Of a stretch of DNA of 64,000 nucleotides, positions 11,518 to 23,515 are shown one piece after another; position 1 is the stretch's first letter, and every line of letters starts with the position of its first letter. A program made the translations under genes and the position numbers. The stretch is taken from positions 31,097,501 through 31,161,500 of the forward strand of contig NC_134021.1 of NCBI RefSeq assembly GCF_040712315.1. The letters are read 5' to 3'. The notes below the pieces were generated by a model. It saw only the letters and a program-made list of their open reading frames with translations. It was not told the origin of the DNA and did not search any database. The DNA is from Castanea sativa (Eukaryota; Streptophyta; Magnoliopsida; Fagales; Fagaceae).

Positions 11518-12388
11518 ATGGCCTAATTAAATACAATGACCGATTTTTGGACCAAGAAAACTTCTTGGTTATAAGTTGATATTTCCTTAGTTAAAAGTTA
11601 TGCTGAAAAGTTGCTAAATTGCCATTCTGCCAAGTTGATGCAAGTTAACTATTGTTAGCAACTGACATTTGTAAAGTTCATTTTCAATAAGATTTGTTTT
11701 CTATAATTAAGTAATTTATTACTGGCTTATGATGCCGAATTTTTCATTAATTGTTTGTTCTCTTTGTGTGCAGAATCCCTTTTTGCAAGATATTTGCTGA
11801 TTTTCTTTTGAGAATACTAAATGTAAGACGGGGTAATTTTTTCTGTTCTGAATTATTAATATGTTTGCCATTAATTTGATGTACTATTGAAGTTCCTTGC
11901 TATTGGGAGATTTTTAAAATCTTGAATTGGAAGTGCCACTTTTCTATTCATCACAGTTGTGATCTATTAGTGAACACTAAATGGTGAAAATTACAATATG
12001 CCAAACTGGATATTGCTATTGAATTTCTCAACATGCAAAGAAAGGTTCAATACCTCTCTTCTTCTTCATTTTTTAATATTTTTTTGTAAGTAAAGTTTTC
12101 ATACCTCTCTTTTATATCTTATGTGCAGGAAATCCTGTCTTTATTGAGGCTTCCAATTTGATAAGGTAGCAAACTGCCCCTAAGCATAGGGCAAGCTTAC
12201 TCATAATTTTTCAATAAAATGTTTATTTTTTCATTTATTATCTTTTTATCATAACTTTTTTTCTCTCAAAAAGCTCTAGATAGCCTCCCTCTCTTTCTCT
12301 CTATTCTTGCAGTAGGGGACCCCATTCATGTTAGGCGCTATCTTACAATAAGTCTGATTTAGGTTCTTAATTTATATATATATATATA

Positions 12389-12448
<60 letters not shown>

Positions 12449-13074
12449 TGTATAAAGCAATATTCACTAAGTGATTACCATTAACCACAATGATTACAAC
12501 AAGTCCCTATTGATATTTTCTTTATTTTTATCACAAAATTTTGGATTCATGAATCAAGCTGGGATTGTAACAATAAGAGGAATGATATTGAGTAGTCAAC
12601 GATGTAGCTAATGGATTTTGCCTCATCTTCAATAAATTTATCCTTTGTGTAGATCAAGACATATGTACCTCATCCTAAATTTTTGGTCACATATAAGTTA
12701 ATATGCCCTTATTTAGATAAAGATTTCAGTGCCAATGTAGATCTCCTTAGTTAATCCGCTACGTCAAATTTGGTACCTCAAAATTTTCCTTCATGGTATT
12801 CTTGCTTTCTAACAATTTGACAGGTTAACCAATTGTGAATGACTATTGATTGGTTCCATGCTCAGGTAGTACACATTCTATGTTTCACAATTTTTTATAT
12901 ATACGAGGCCTATGCTTGCGTTTCATAATCCACAAACCTGACATATTAATCATTACTCTTGATCTATGTTATATAATCTCTCAAATGACTCTCCATTATT
13001 AGTGGTTAATGTTATAATTCAACAATTTAGGATTCTGCTTGCTGGTTTTGCCCACCCCTTATATGAGACCATGG

Positions 13075-13106
<32 letters not shown>

Positions 13107-13340
13107 TAAATGGAAATTTATGGATCTATATAGGAATATCATTGCACTGATTTGGTTCCATGGGAAGTTATGCAGATAGCAAGAGAGCAAGGCTTTCATT
13201 AAATTATTTTCTCATTTGGCAATAGACTCGTGGAGGATATATTTATAAGAAAGAGGATTATGCCTTGACAAATAACAATTGTAATGGAAGACATTCGAAG
13301 CTTGTTGGCTCAAAGAATTCAAATATTTATATGTTGGACA
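10792..13340. other. Intergenic DNA with microsatellites
   Basis: No gene or transposon protein is visible. It contains (TA)n tracts at 11478-11515 and 12372-12430 (the latter running into 19 T residues to 12449) and an A28 run at 13078-13105. Confidence 0.5.
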
Positions 13341-14140
13341 TAGAAAGGTGTTACGCCCCGAACCCAAGTAAGAGCTAGGCACGTGACAACAACCACACAC
13401 TTATAAAGTTTACACCGTACAAGTGTGTAAGGCTCTCTTAACAATTAAAGAATTATCCTCAAAGAAAATTTTATCAAAAAATTTAAAAATATTCTCAATA
13501 ATGCAATTCTCAAAAGATCTCCAGATAATAATCTTCCAACATCAAAATAAAAATAAACTAATTCCTTTAAATCCAAAGGACTACACAAATGGTAATCTTA
13601 AACATAAAAGTTTAAATTTTATTCCATAGATTTCCTAGACTTTACTCATGCCCACATCTTAGCGGAAGCCCAAACATATGCTACTCTTCCTGATCAAAAT
13701 CTGAAAGGAGAAAGAGGGGGTGGGTTAACAACTCAATAAGTAACCAAAATCTTAAGAAGTTCAATTAAGCAATAGATCTGTAATGTATAAGATATAATAT
13801 GTGTTTTCAAAAGTTATAATATACTATGTGTTTTCAAATTAACTGAAGAAGTTTCATAGTCGTAAAATAATAAGTTGCACATAGATCACATACTTTAATC
13901 TTACAAATATATCATAGATGGTTTAGAAAATAGTCAGTTTCTCATATATTCAGAAGTTATAACTGACAATATGTTCCAAAAATTCATAAGCAGTCTTAGT
14001 GACTCAAAATAGTTCCAATACTCAAACATCTTCATAGTCATATATGTAGTTTTAAGGACTCAAAATAGTTCAAATATTCAAACGTAATTCATATTTCTTA
14101 ACAATCTTATGACTATGATCACGTTATATCCTCATGACTG
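13341..14140. other. Unclassified repeat-like DNA
   Basis: It begins with TTACGCCCCGAACCC, a phrase common at the start of plant repeat families, and leads into the minisatellite at 14141. It looks like part of an LTR or similar repeat, but no partner copy or boundary is seen, so no class is assigned. Confidence 0.35.
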
Positions 14141-14300
14141 GGTATCAGAGTACCAATGAATAACCTCCATTAGATAGGTATCAGAGTACCAATGAATAAC
14201 ACCCATTGGTTTGGGTATCAGACTACCAATAAATAACCCCCATTAGATTGGTATTAGAGTACCAATGAATAACCTCCATTGGTTTGGGTATCAGAGTCAA
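14141..14300 (+). repeat. 36-37-bp minisatellite, five units
   Basis: Units begin GGTATCAGAGTACCAAT at 14141, 14177, 14214, 14250 and 14287, so the period alternates 36 and 37 bp. The spacer alternates between CCATTAGAT and CCATTGGTTTG, which implies a 73-bp higher-order unit of two monomers. Confidence 0.85.
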
Positions 14301-16439
14301 ACATAGTCAGATTGTCCAAAATCATATATATCAAATTATAGTTCAAACCAAAAAAATATATCTCATTCAAATAATATATATAATCATATATTCAGTATTT
14401 AATATATTTTTGATATTTCTATATTCTTTTAAATCAATATAGCAAAAAAAAAAAACAATTAAATAAAATAAATCTTATATTCAATAACCAGATATATTTG
14501 TGATAATTTTTTACTTGAAATCAGTAATACAATAAAAATAAAATTGTAATAACTGTAAACAATTTTTAATAGTTAAAATCCGCAAAATAAAACCTAATAT
14601 TTCTCACTATTAACTCTCCTACAGTTTCTCTATGGCTATATTCCTCTTTCTATTAGTTGTATTAACTCTGTTTAAAATTTATTTCACGCAAAAAAAAAAA
14701 AAAATCCAAAGCATTGTGAAATATAAGACTCTCCTCACATGATTATTTGGGCTAAAAAGTCAAAGCATTCATATGGATTAAATGCTCTGTAAAGCTGTGT
14801 ACAACCTTTAACAAAAAGCTTCTATCTCCATAGACACTAAAGTCTAATAAGCTATTGGACTAATGGTGGTCTAACCTATAGTCCACTGTTTTTTATAATA
14901 AATATTTACAAAAGAGTAATATGCACCCAAAGCAACTCCATGACCAACAAAGCTCCAGAATTAAAGATATTACAAAGAAAGATGTGCAATGAAAAAGGGA
15001 TTTTATCGCCCAAATTCCAACCCTTCTCCGTTCACACTTACGTCGTAAAACCCGCATAAATTTTTAGATAATTTCGCTACTGTCCACAGTACCAACATAA
15101 AATATATTCTAATTCCAAGTAATGCTTAGATTTGACAAGAGAGAGATTCTAAGGTCACATATATGGTGGCGGGTGAGGTCGTGGTGAGCTCTCGCCTATC
15201 ATTGAGAACTGGGGCAAGTGACGGAAATAGACTTGAGTAAGAATGGTTCACGATGGAACGTCTGCGACATAAGAATGTAAGGTCGCAACAAGGAACAACT
15301 TAGCAACTCAGAAAAATTCACAACTAAAGTTGTTTCTTAAGGATCTGTAGATGAACATTTCGTTAAAGTTAGGACAAAATTTAGCTATAAAATTAGTTGT
15401 AACTTAAAACTGCAACTTTAATTAATATTTTTTTTTTATTGAAGGTGACTTTTGACAAATCTACCTTTGGATTATATTTTTTTCTTATATCTTTCATGCT
15501 TGCAAAATTTCTAGAAAATTAAAAATCAATAGTCATGTCATCAATAAATTGTTGAAATTACAAGTTTTTGTAGATTAAAATTATACATAAAATATAAGCT
15601 CATAGATCATATAGTAAATAATATCTGATTTGCACAAAATTTGATAAGTACATTAAGAACATAAAGAACATGCAATTTAATAGTTTGATTGTCAAAATAC
15701 ATAATAATGTTAATTTTTTTTAAAGGAAGTTGTAGCCTTGAGTTACAACTAACTTTGTAATTAAACCCTGTCCTTAAAGTTATTGAGTTACTATTTATTA
15801 GTAATTTCTGAAAACTAAAATGGTGAGCAGCCTGATGCAAGGTAGTTTTGGGTAAGTTCAGTCAAATTGTTGTTGTAAAGTTATTTTGCAGAGCCTGATC
15901 CTGATACCCCCAATAAAATATTTTTTGTTGTTGGTTGGAATAGGATAAAAGTAGGAGGTTGAAAAAAAGTTTGCATCTTCTCATGGTACGAAATCCATGC
16001 ACGTCTTGTTCATAAAACCATCCCACGCACGCCAAGTGCATCACAAATCTTGTGCCCTCCCCAGAAGACAATCTTCTTCAAGTTTCATAGAATAATAATT
16101 TTGGAAAATACTAGTACAATCTATTACACACTTGAAATTACCATTATATACATTGAACTAAACTAACACTAATATTTAATATCATTAATTAAACCTTTAA
16201 TTCTATCACTCCTTTTGCTCGTGCATCACACAAACACCCACACACTTCCCATTTCACTCATTCTCCTTCTTTACCAACCATAACGTCTCTCTTTAAAAAA
16301 GAAGAAGAAAGGCTTACCAGCTACCACATTCACCTTGCAACCCTTTCACGAGACTAACGTGCACTCCTCTAATTTTCATATAAGCACCACCCCCACCATA
16401 CTAGTCCTTTGTTCACTGTAATTCAACACCCTTATTCCA
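14301..16439. other. Intergenic DNA upstream of the LBD gene
   Basis: AT-rich with no supported gene. The last few hundred bases should contain the LBD promoter and 5' UTR, but no element can be named with confidence. Confidence 0.4.
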
Positions 16440-17100
16440 ATGGCTGAGACACGATGTGGTGATAGCACATCTGGAAATCGACGTAAGGGCATGGGAAAGC
16501 GTACTATGGCAACGGTAGAGGCAGAGCCAGTGGTAGCAGCAATGGCTCCATGTGGGGCATGCAAGTTTTTGAGGAGGAAGTGCATTAATGGGTGTATCTT
16601 TGCTCCCCACTTTGGCTCGGACCAAGGGGCAGCTCGGTTTGCAGCTGTGCACAAGGTATTTGGTGCAAGTAACGTATCAAAGCTCTTGTTGCATATACCA
16701 GTGCACCAAAGACACGATGCTGTGGTTACAATATCATATGAAGCTCAGGCCAGGTTGTCCGACCCAGTTTATGGTTGTGTGTCCACTATACTTGCTTTAC
16801 AACAGCAGGTTGGATTTTTCTTTCTCTCATTGTTTCCATGAAATATACTCCTACTTGCTAAGCTCATTAATTAATTAATTTAAAGGTGATTCATATTTAA
16901 TTTCTTGGAAAGATTTATTTATATATTCTCTTTTCAATGAATTTCTTTTCTCTTTCTATATGTAGAAGAATTAATTAATTAATAACCTTTCTTTGTGCCC
17001 ATTATTTTAGTAAATTGGCCATGTTATAGATTTTCACTCAAATTTGGGTACTGATTGCATGACTTGACAGCCACAAATGATTTTTTCTTATTAGGTAAAT

Positions 17101-17139
<39 letters not shown>

Positions 17140-18442
17140 GGGGAAGGGGGAACAAATGATTTTTTTTTAATTTTGAACGAAATTAAATTCTATAAGAACG
17201 TGGTGTAAAACTCATGTTTTACCCCTCCAATCCCGCCATGTCACATCATCTTATCACATATTTAAGAATAAACACAATCATACTCAATTAATTCTAATAC
17301 CCATATATAAATCCAACCAAATTGAAAATCTATCGAGATGTTATTAGGTGTGGTAGGATGTATTGAATTTTAAGTAAAATGCTGATGTGTTAATCGCTTA
17401 TTGGATGGTGTAAAATATGAGATTTACATCCAATTCTTACAGAATTTAATCTCATTTTGAACTTCATTGCTAAACCTTCAAACGACAAAATTTAATGCAG
17501 GGATCATCTTCATAAAAGCAAACATAACCTTCACTTTTTAGTGTGTTTAGAAGTAATTTTTTTGTTGAAAGTTTAGGGGGTGTTTGGTAGATTAGTTCTA
17601 ACACATTTCCACACATTTTAAATAACCTTACACATTTTTTCATCCACACGTATATCAAAAACACCCAAACAATATTACTCAAACTAACCAACCAAATAGG
17701 CCTTGCTTATTGCTGAAGTTAGTCAAAGCACGATTACTCTCAAGGAAAAGAGAGTTTGAAAAAATTGCAATTTAACAAATAAGTTAAACAAATAAAAGAA
17801 AAGGCCTCTTGTCAAAGGGAAACTATCAATCTTCAAAATTGACATTAGTGGTCTGAACCCCAAAAGCCGAAAACAGCCATACCCTGACCCAGAAGCAGAA
17901 TCGTCATCATAGTCATACATAACTTCTCCTTCTTCATTCTCCTTTAATTGTTTTTCATAAAGGGCAGCCACGTTTGTGTATGTGTGTTTTGCGAGAGAGA
18001 TTTATGAGAAACTAGAGAAGTTTTAAACAATGAGTACGGAGAGAAATAAAATTGCTATTAATTAAGTGAATAATGTGTAAATCAATTAACAAAACTGTTG
18101 TTATATATTCAGGTGGCATCTCTGCAAGCCGAGCTGGCCATGCTGCAAACACAACTTATAAACAGTAGGTTTGCATTCGCAAATTCCCTTCAGAACTCGC
18201 AACAACAGCCGCAAAACATTGCAGTGCTACAACCAGCGTATTCCAACAACTCTTCTGCTTCCAATAACCTCATCAGCATGAGTGCCTTCACCTCAAATTT
18301 CGACATTGTAGCAGAGACTGCACCATCCCCACACAGCTTAGAGCCTTTGCAGCTTTCAAGACCGTCCCAAGATGAGGAAGAAGATGAGGAAGAGAGTCAC
18401 ATTCCGCATGTGTTTGGCAATGAGATACTACATCGGAGTTGA
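16440..18442 (+). CDS. LOB-domain (LBD) transcription factor, class I
   Basis: Two exons, 16440-16808 and 18113-18442, join in phase 0 across a 1.3-kb GT-AG intron and give 232 residues. The intron follows LALQQQ, the usual place in this family. Residues 38-52 hold the zinc-binding C block C38-X2-C41-X6-C48-X3-C52. The GAS block follows ([11 protein letters not shown]...), and the coiled coil [15 protein letters not shown] begins exon 2. The spacing is that of class I LBD proteins, plant-specific nuclear DNA-binding factors acting in organ boundary, lateral root or vascular development. The C-terminal half is rich in Gln, Ser and Asn and has an acidic run (DEEEDEEE). Similarity looks closest to the LBD18/20/30 group, but I cannot assign the ortholog. 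The intron carries an (AC)n(AT)n run at 17101-17139 and a reverse-strand ORF. Confidence 0.9.
17846..17971 (-). pseudogene. Start-less small ORF inside LBD intron
   Basis: On the minus strand, GTG GCT GCC opens a frame of about 42 residues that looks coding: an acidic DYDDD stretch, a Ser/Gly run, then [10 protein letters not shown]. This resembles small plant proteins with an acidic head followed by a GCGCFRLFG-type motif. There is no ATG where the frame begins, and the C-terminal half expected in such proteins is absent. I take it as a decayed gene fragment in the LBD intron; chance coding is possible. Confidence 0.3.
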
Positions 18443-19469
18443 CTTATCTTTTTGCTTATTATAGCACCTTGCACTCACACACACATATTCATGCACAATT
18501 ACCTGCTTTTATGATAATGCTATGTTAGCTAATCGGAATATCTTAGTCTCAGTTTGACATAATTAATTTTGCCAACTTATTTTACTATTCAGCTTATTTT
18601 TACTATTATTTAGTTTATTTTTGTTATTATTTTTGGGTCTCACTACACTTTTTGGTATTATTTATAAGTCTCACTATACTATTTCAGCTAACTTTTACTT
18701 TTAACTACAGTACTTTCAGCAAAAAAATTTTAGTTTTAACAAAATAAGCAGATTTCAAACAGACCCTTAGATCTATCAATATTTTCATTGGGAAAAGCAA
18801 AAAAAAAAAAATTTACATATTACATACGGCTTGTTGCTAGTCCTTGAAACATTTACAAGTATGATCATAATGAAAATCTTATTATTATACGGCTTGTTGC
18901 TGCTTACTTTGGCCCCATTTGGTAGAGTAGTTTAATAACTTATTTTTAGTTTTTAAACAATATTATACATATTTTTACACATTTTTTCACTCACACATAT
19001 TTCAAAAAAAATATAGATAACATTACTAGAAAAATGTTACCAACGAACTTTTTAAGTGTTTGATGTTAATACCATAGCAACTACTGAACTACATACTAGT
19101 ACAGTACGAGAAGTCTCTTGCAGCTTTACTGCCGGACTTCAAGAACACACAAAGTAGAAACCTGCCATATTCTCGGAGTGCCGCTTAAAAATTTCTTTGC
19201 TCATCACACATTCTTTACTTCTCATTCTTAAGGTTGAAATTGTGCGCCACAATTAAATAGACCCTATTTTCTTTTATTTATATATTTATTAGTATTTAAA
19301 TTTTTCCCAAGAGTCTTATAACTCAAGTTGTATTATTTAATTTGATATTTTTAACAAAGATGCTAACAATTCAAATTTCTCTCTCCCATTTTAACTATTA
19401 CATTATCAAAAAGAAGTATTTCAAATTTTTTAGAAGCATTCAAAATAGTGAGGCACGGATACAACTTTA

Positions 19470-19529
<60 letters not shown>

Positions 19530-20128
19530 TCAAATTTTATGTGTGTAGATTAATCTTTTTATTTGATTGTTGTCTACTATGAATAAATTATTTTGATTTC
19601 TTATTTAATGATATAATACATATATTTTTTAATCAAATGAGATTTGAAAAAAAATTAAAAAAATTTACATTTATTAGCTTGTGCATGACAAGTATATTAT
19701 TATTAGCATATAATAGTTTTTATTTTATTATGAATATAGATTAATATATTTAAATTAATTTTACTTTCAGAATTCTCCATTGTTTTAAAAATCGAACCAG
19801 ATCGGCCGGTTCAACTAATTAAACCGAAAACTGAACCTAGAATAGTTTTGATAAAAACTAGAATAACTGGTAAAAAACCATCAAAACAGGTCAAAAATTG
19901 GGAAAAACTGAGAACTAGAAAATTTTATGGTTATTTGACTGTTCTAGTTTTTAAAACCATTATTATTTTTTTCTTTAATCTTGCCACCCTAAGCTAAAAT
20001 AATAGCATTGATCATTTGAGGTTGTTAGCGTGCATCAAGGATGGAGTCATTTGTTGGCTTTGAGGGGTAATGCATGACTACGTAAGGCATAGTAGTGAGG
20101 CAACATATCAGCATGGCATCGGCAAGAG

Positions 20129-20129
<1 letters not shown>
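18443..20129. other. Intergenic DNA
   Basis: AT-rich without a supported gene. It contains a (TA)n tract at 19473-19521. Confidence 0.5.

Positions 20130-20187
<58 letters not shown>
20130..20187. repeat. (CT)29 microsatellite
   Basis: A pure CT run of about 58 bp just left of the foldback element. Confidence 0.95.
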
Positions 20188-20191
<4 letters not shown>

Positions 20192-20235
20192 GAGTAGACG
20201 CAAAGCCTCTCTTAATTCTCTGATTTATAGACCTA

Positions 20236-20255
20236 GGCCAAAATGTCCAAATACC

Positions 20256-20315
<60 letters not shown>

Positions 20316-20588
20316 CTTTGCAATTTACCACTGTTTACAAAATATTTAGCAATCTACTACATTTTTAAAACTCGATTTTGTGAAAATTGAGTTTTTCATG
20401 GTACTTGAGTCCATGGAACTCGAGTACCATGAAAAAAATTTGAAATTTTTTGATGTAACTCTAGTTCATGGAACTCTCGATTTTCACAAAATCGAGTTTT
20501 GAAAAGGTGGTAGATTGCTAAATATTTTGCAAATAGTGGTAGATTTATACATATTTTCTCAAATAGTGGTATATGGTCATTTTGGCCC
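20236..20588. mobile_element. Foldback (MITE-like) element with expanded TA tract
   Basis: The ends GGCCAAAATGTCCAAATACCACT and its inverse AGTGGTATATGGTCATTTTGGCC are about 23 bp each. Inside, further arms pair: AAACTCGATTTTGTGAAAAT against ATTTTCACAAAATCGAGTTT, and GGTACTTGAGTCCATGG against CATGGAACTCGAGTACC. The whole 353 bp could fold into a long hairpin with side loops. A (TA)26 run (20260-20311) has grown inside the left arm. No protein coding; target duplication not evident. Confidence 0.7.
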
Positions 20589-20789
20589 ACAAACCCATGT
20601 GCTAGGCGTATTTTATGCTAATATAGAAATAGATAGTAAAGCTTTAATAGTTATGATAAAAATAAAAATAAAAAGTAAATCTTTAATGGTAGAAGAGAGT
20701 AGAACTATCTAGATGCACTTTTTTTTTGAGAAACAAACACACACACGCACTTGAATAAATTTGTAATTGTCATACATTTGTTTTACCAA

Positions 20790-21830
20790 AAATGGTTTGT
20801 TTACTTGGACTACCATGAACTGTCATGTAAAAAAATTAATTGTCATTCTATAGTCGTGATCCTCATAGCATCAATTCAATTAGGTTATAATTCTGCATCA
20901 AAATGAATAACCGAAATTATATAATAATAAAAAAAGGAAAGAAGTGAATGGCCATTTAATTAGCTAATTATGGATACTTAAGGGCATAAAGAATAGAGTA
21001 ATTGTCATTCATCTTTTTTTTTTTTAATACCAAAAACAGTAATACTTATTAGAACATACAAACACGAACATAATGTAAAGAGTTTTTTAAACAGATTTAT
21101 AATACATTACATAACCAGAGTACCACTACATAACATCAGTTCAATCAAGTTATAATTCTGCATCAAAATGGATAACCGAAAATATATAACAAAAAAAAGA
21201 GGAAAGAAGTGAATGGCCATTTAATTAGCTAATTATGGATACTTAAGGGAAAAAAATAGAGTAATTTTCATTCATCTTTTTTCTTTTTCTTTTTTATAAC
21301 CAAAAACGGTTTTTTTTTTTTTTTTGTTGAGAAAATAGTAACATTTATTAGAACACGCAAACACGAAAGTGATATATAGAGTTTTTTTAAAAAGACTTAT
21401 AATATATTACATAACCAAAGTACCACTACAAAATGGTCTAACTTTTGTAGCAGTAGCCTGAGGTTATAAGAATTGAAACTCTAACACATATATTTGAGAA
21501 AATAGTAATACTTATTAGAACACACAAACACGTAAATAATATATAGAGTTTTTTAAACAGGCTTATGATACATTACATAATCAGAGTACCACTACAAAAG
21601 GGTCTAACCTTTGTGGTTTGTTTACTTAGACCCATGAACTGTCATGTAAAAATTTAATTGTCTTTTATATAATTGTGATCATCATAGCATCAATTCAATT
21701 AGGTAATAATTCTGACAACAAAATGGATGACCGATATTTATATAAAAAAAGAAAGAAAGAAAAAAAGGAAAGGAAAGAAGTGAATGGCCATTTAAGTAGC
21801 TAATTTTCGTTACTTAAGGCATGTTAATTT
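20790..21830 (+). repeat. Three irregular copies of a several-hundred-bp segment
   Basis: The phrase GAAGTGAATGGCCATTTA recurs at 20941, 21206 and 21777. Neighbouring phrases also recur: CATAGCATCAATTCAATTAGG, ATTAGAACA.RCAAACACG and ACATTACATAA.CAGAGTACCACTAC. Copy spacing is uneven (265 and 571 bp), so the block grew by more than one duplication. No coding content. Confidence 0.75.
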
Positions 21831-22211
21831 GGGTGTAATTAGCATAAAGCTCATAGTAATAAATTATTTAATGTATTTTAAGAAATATATTGACACAGGC
21901 CAAGTATGTCATCAATAAAATTTGTATGTACCAATTATTTATGTCATGTGGTATACTTTATCCAAATCATACCAATTAAAGGAAGGAAATGACATGTGTC
22001 ATTGCAATATGCTTTGAGATAGAGACATGTAATTATTGTATGCATCCACCAGTTGTGGAATCCAACTTTTATAATATACTAGCCGTGAACCCGCGTGTTG
22101 TGTGTGATAATTATTTTTATGGTGGTTTGATTAATTTTTTTTTTTTTTTTACAATTTAAACTAATTTAATAATGAGTAATGTATTTCGTAATCATATTTT
22201 TATTTATTATA
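21831..22211. other. Intergenic DNA left of the Tat element
   Basis: Non-coding, ending in TATAGGAAC, the left target site of the large LTR retrotransposon. Confidence 0.5.
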
Positions 22212-22216
22212 GGAAC

Positions 22217-23015
22217 TGTAAACGCACAATTTGTACCCAGGCCCAAACGCGTGATGGGTTCAGGCCCAAATGGCCTTATACAATCAAATTTTGTAGATGT
22301 GGGCTTGAAACCTAGGTCTTATGGATATTGGATTACAAATGGAGGGCTAGATTGCCACTTCGCACACAATCAAATGGTGAAAAAAGTGAGAAATCCTCCT
22401 CGGACGTAAGCCGAGGAAGTCTTATATTGATCTTCTTTCTTTGGATAGTAGCTTAAAATTGAAGGTGAAGTCTACAGTACTTTCTTTCTCTCTCTTTTCT
22501 TTCTTTTTCCTCTGCCCCCCTCTTACAATGCCATTTCTTTTTCTTTTATATCATTCTTCTTCTTACCTTCATCCTCCACGTGTAGCACAAATTACCCTAT
22601 TAGATACTTGTCACATCCACCACCCTCTGGAAGTCTTCAAACAATAGCAAGAAGGCTGAATTCTACTGTTCAGGGGTCATTTCCCCATTAATGTGGCCAG
22701 GGAGGTAGATGCAGGGTCTTTAATGTAGAGGTAGCAGCCTTTTCTCCAGATATTTCTATCACATCCTTGCATCTAGAGGGTGCTTGGATCACCCTCTTAC
22801 CCATAAGCTTTTCCAGAGTTCTGCCTTTAACCTTCTTAGCCAGTCCCAGGGTCATTGCTGGGCTTGTCTGAGGAGACATTCCCCCTCGGACAACTCCTCG
22901 GACCTTTACAGCGTAGACTAACTTGTGAGCCTAGAGGCCTTAATCAAAAACAAACTGGTACCCGTCAATAAAGCTCAAAGCCCAAATGTTTACTCGGGAA
23001 TTTTTACCCCCCACA
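22217..23015 (-). repeat. 3' LTR of Tat element
   Basis: 799 bp, TG...CA on the minus strand (starting TGTGGGGGG). A weak polypurine stretch (TTTTTAGGGGCTAT) precedes it on the minus strand at 23016-23030. The target copy GGAAC sits immediately left at 22212. Confidence 0.95.
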
Positions 23016-23515
23016 ATAGCCCCTAAAAACTTTATTTTTCCCCACCCATCCGAGGAGAGAAATAGAGTTTTGATTTGACCAGAATACCTCCCACACGCTT
23101 TGTAGACTGCCACGCGTGTATGGGTCCTTTCATTCCCTGAAAAACGCTTCTGATGCTTTGAAATTCGGAATGCGCGCATTTATGACCGCAAGTTACATCC
23201 AGTTCCCCACGTTCAACGGTAAGATGAACATCCAACGGTCCAAGTTGCCCCCTAAAAATTTGAGCGAGACAAATTTAATTTTGAGGCCGCCTCTCGCACT
23301 TCAAAACGCTTGGAAACCCGCGCCTTCATTCATTTCTGCAGAAATCAATCGTATCAAATTATCAATCATTGCCTTTTCTCTCCAAAAATTCGTGAAGAAC
23401 CACATGACCAACTCCAGTAAGTTTTGCCTTTCTTTACTCCTTTCTTCTCGGATTCTGTCCTCAGCTCCCTTCTAAACTCCTTTCTTCTTTAAACTCGTAT
23501 TTTCGTTTCTCCTAG
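23016..23515 (+). other. Leader region of the antisense ORF
   Basis: About 500 bp between the 3' LTR and the first antisense exon, less AT-rich than the flanks. It ends with ATGACCAACTCCAGTAAGT at 23404, which could be a tiny first exon and splice donor, and a pyrimidine-rich CTCCTAG just before 23516. The splice phase does not close with the downstream frame, so this is uncertain. Confidence 0.35.
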
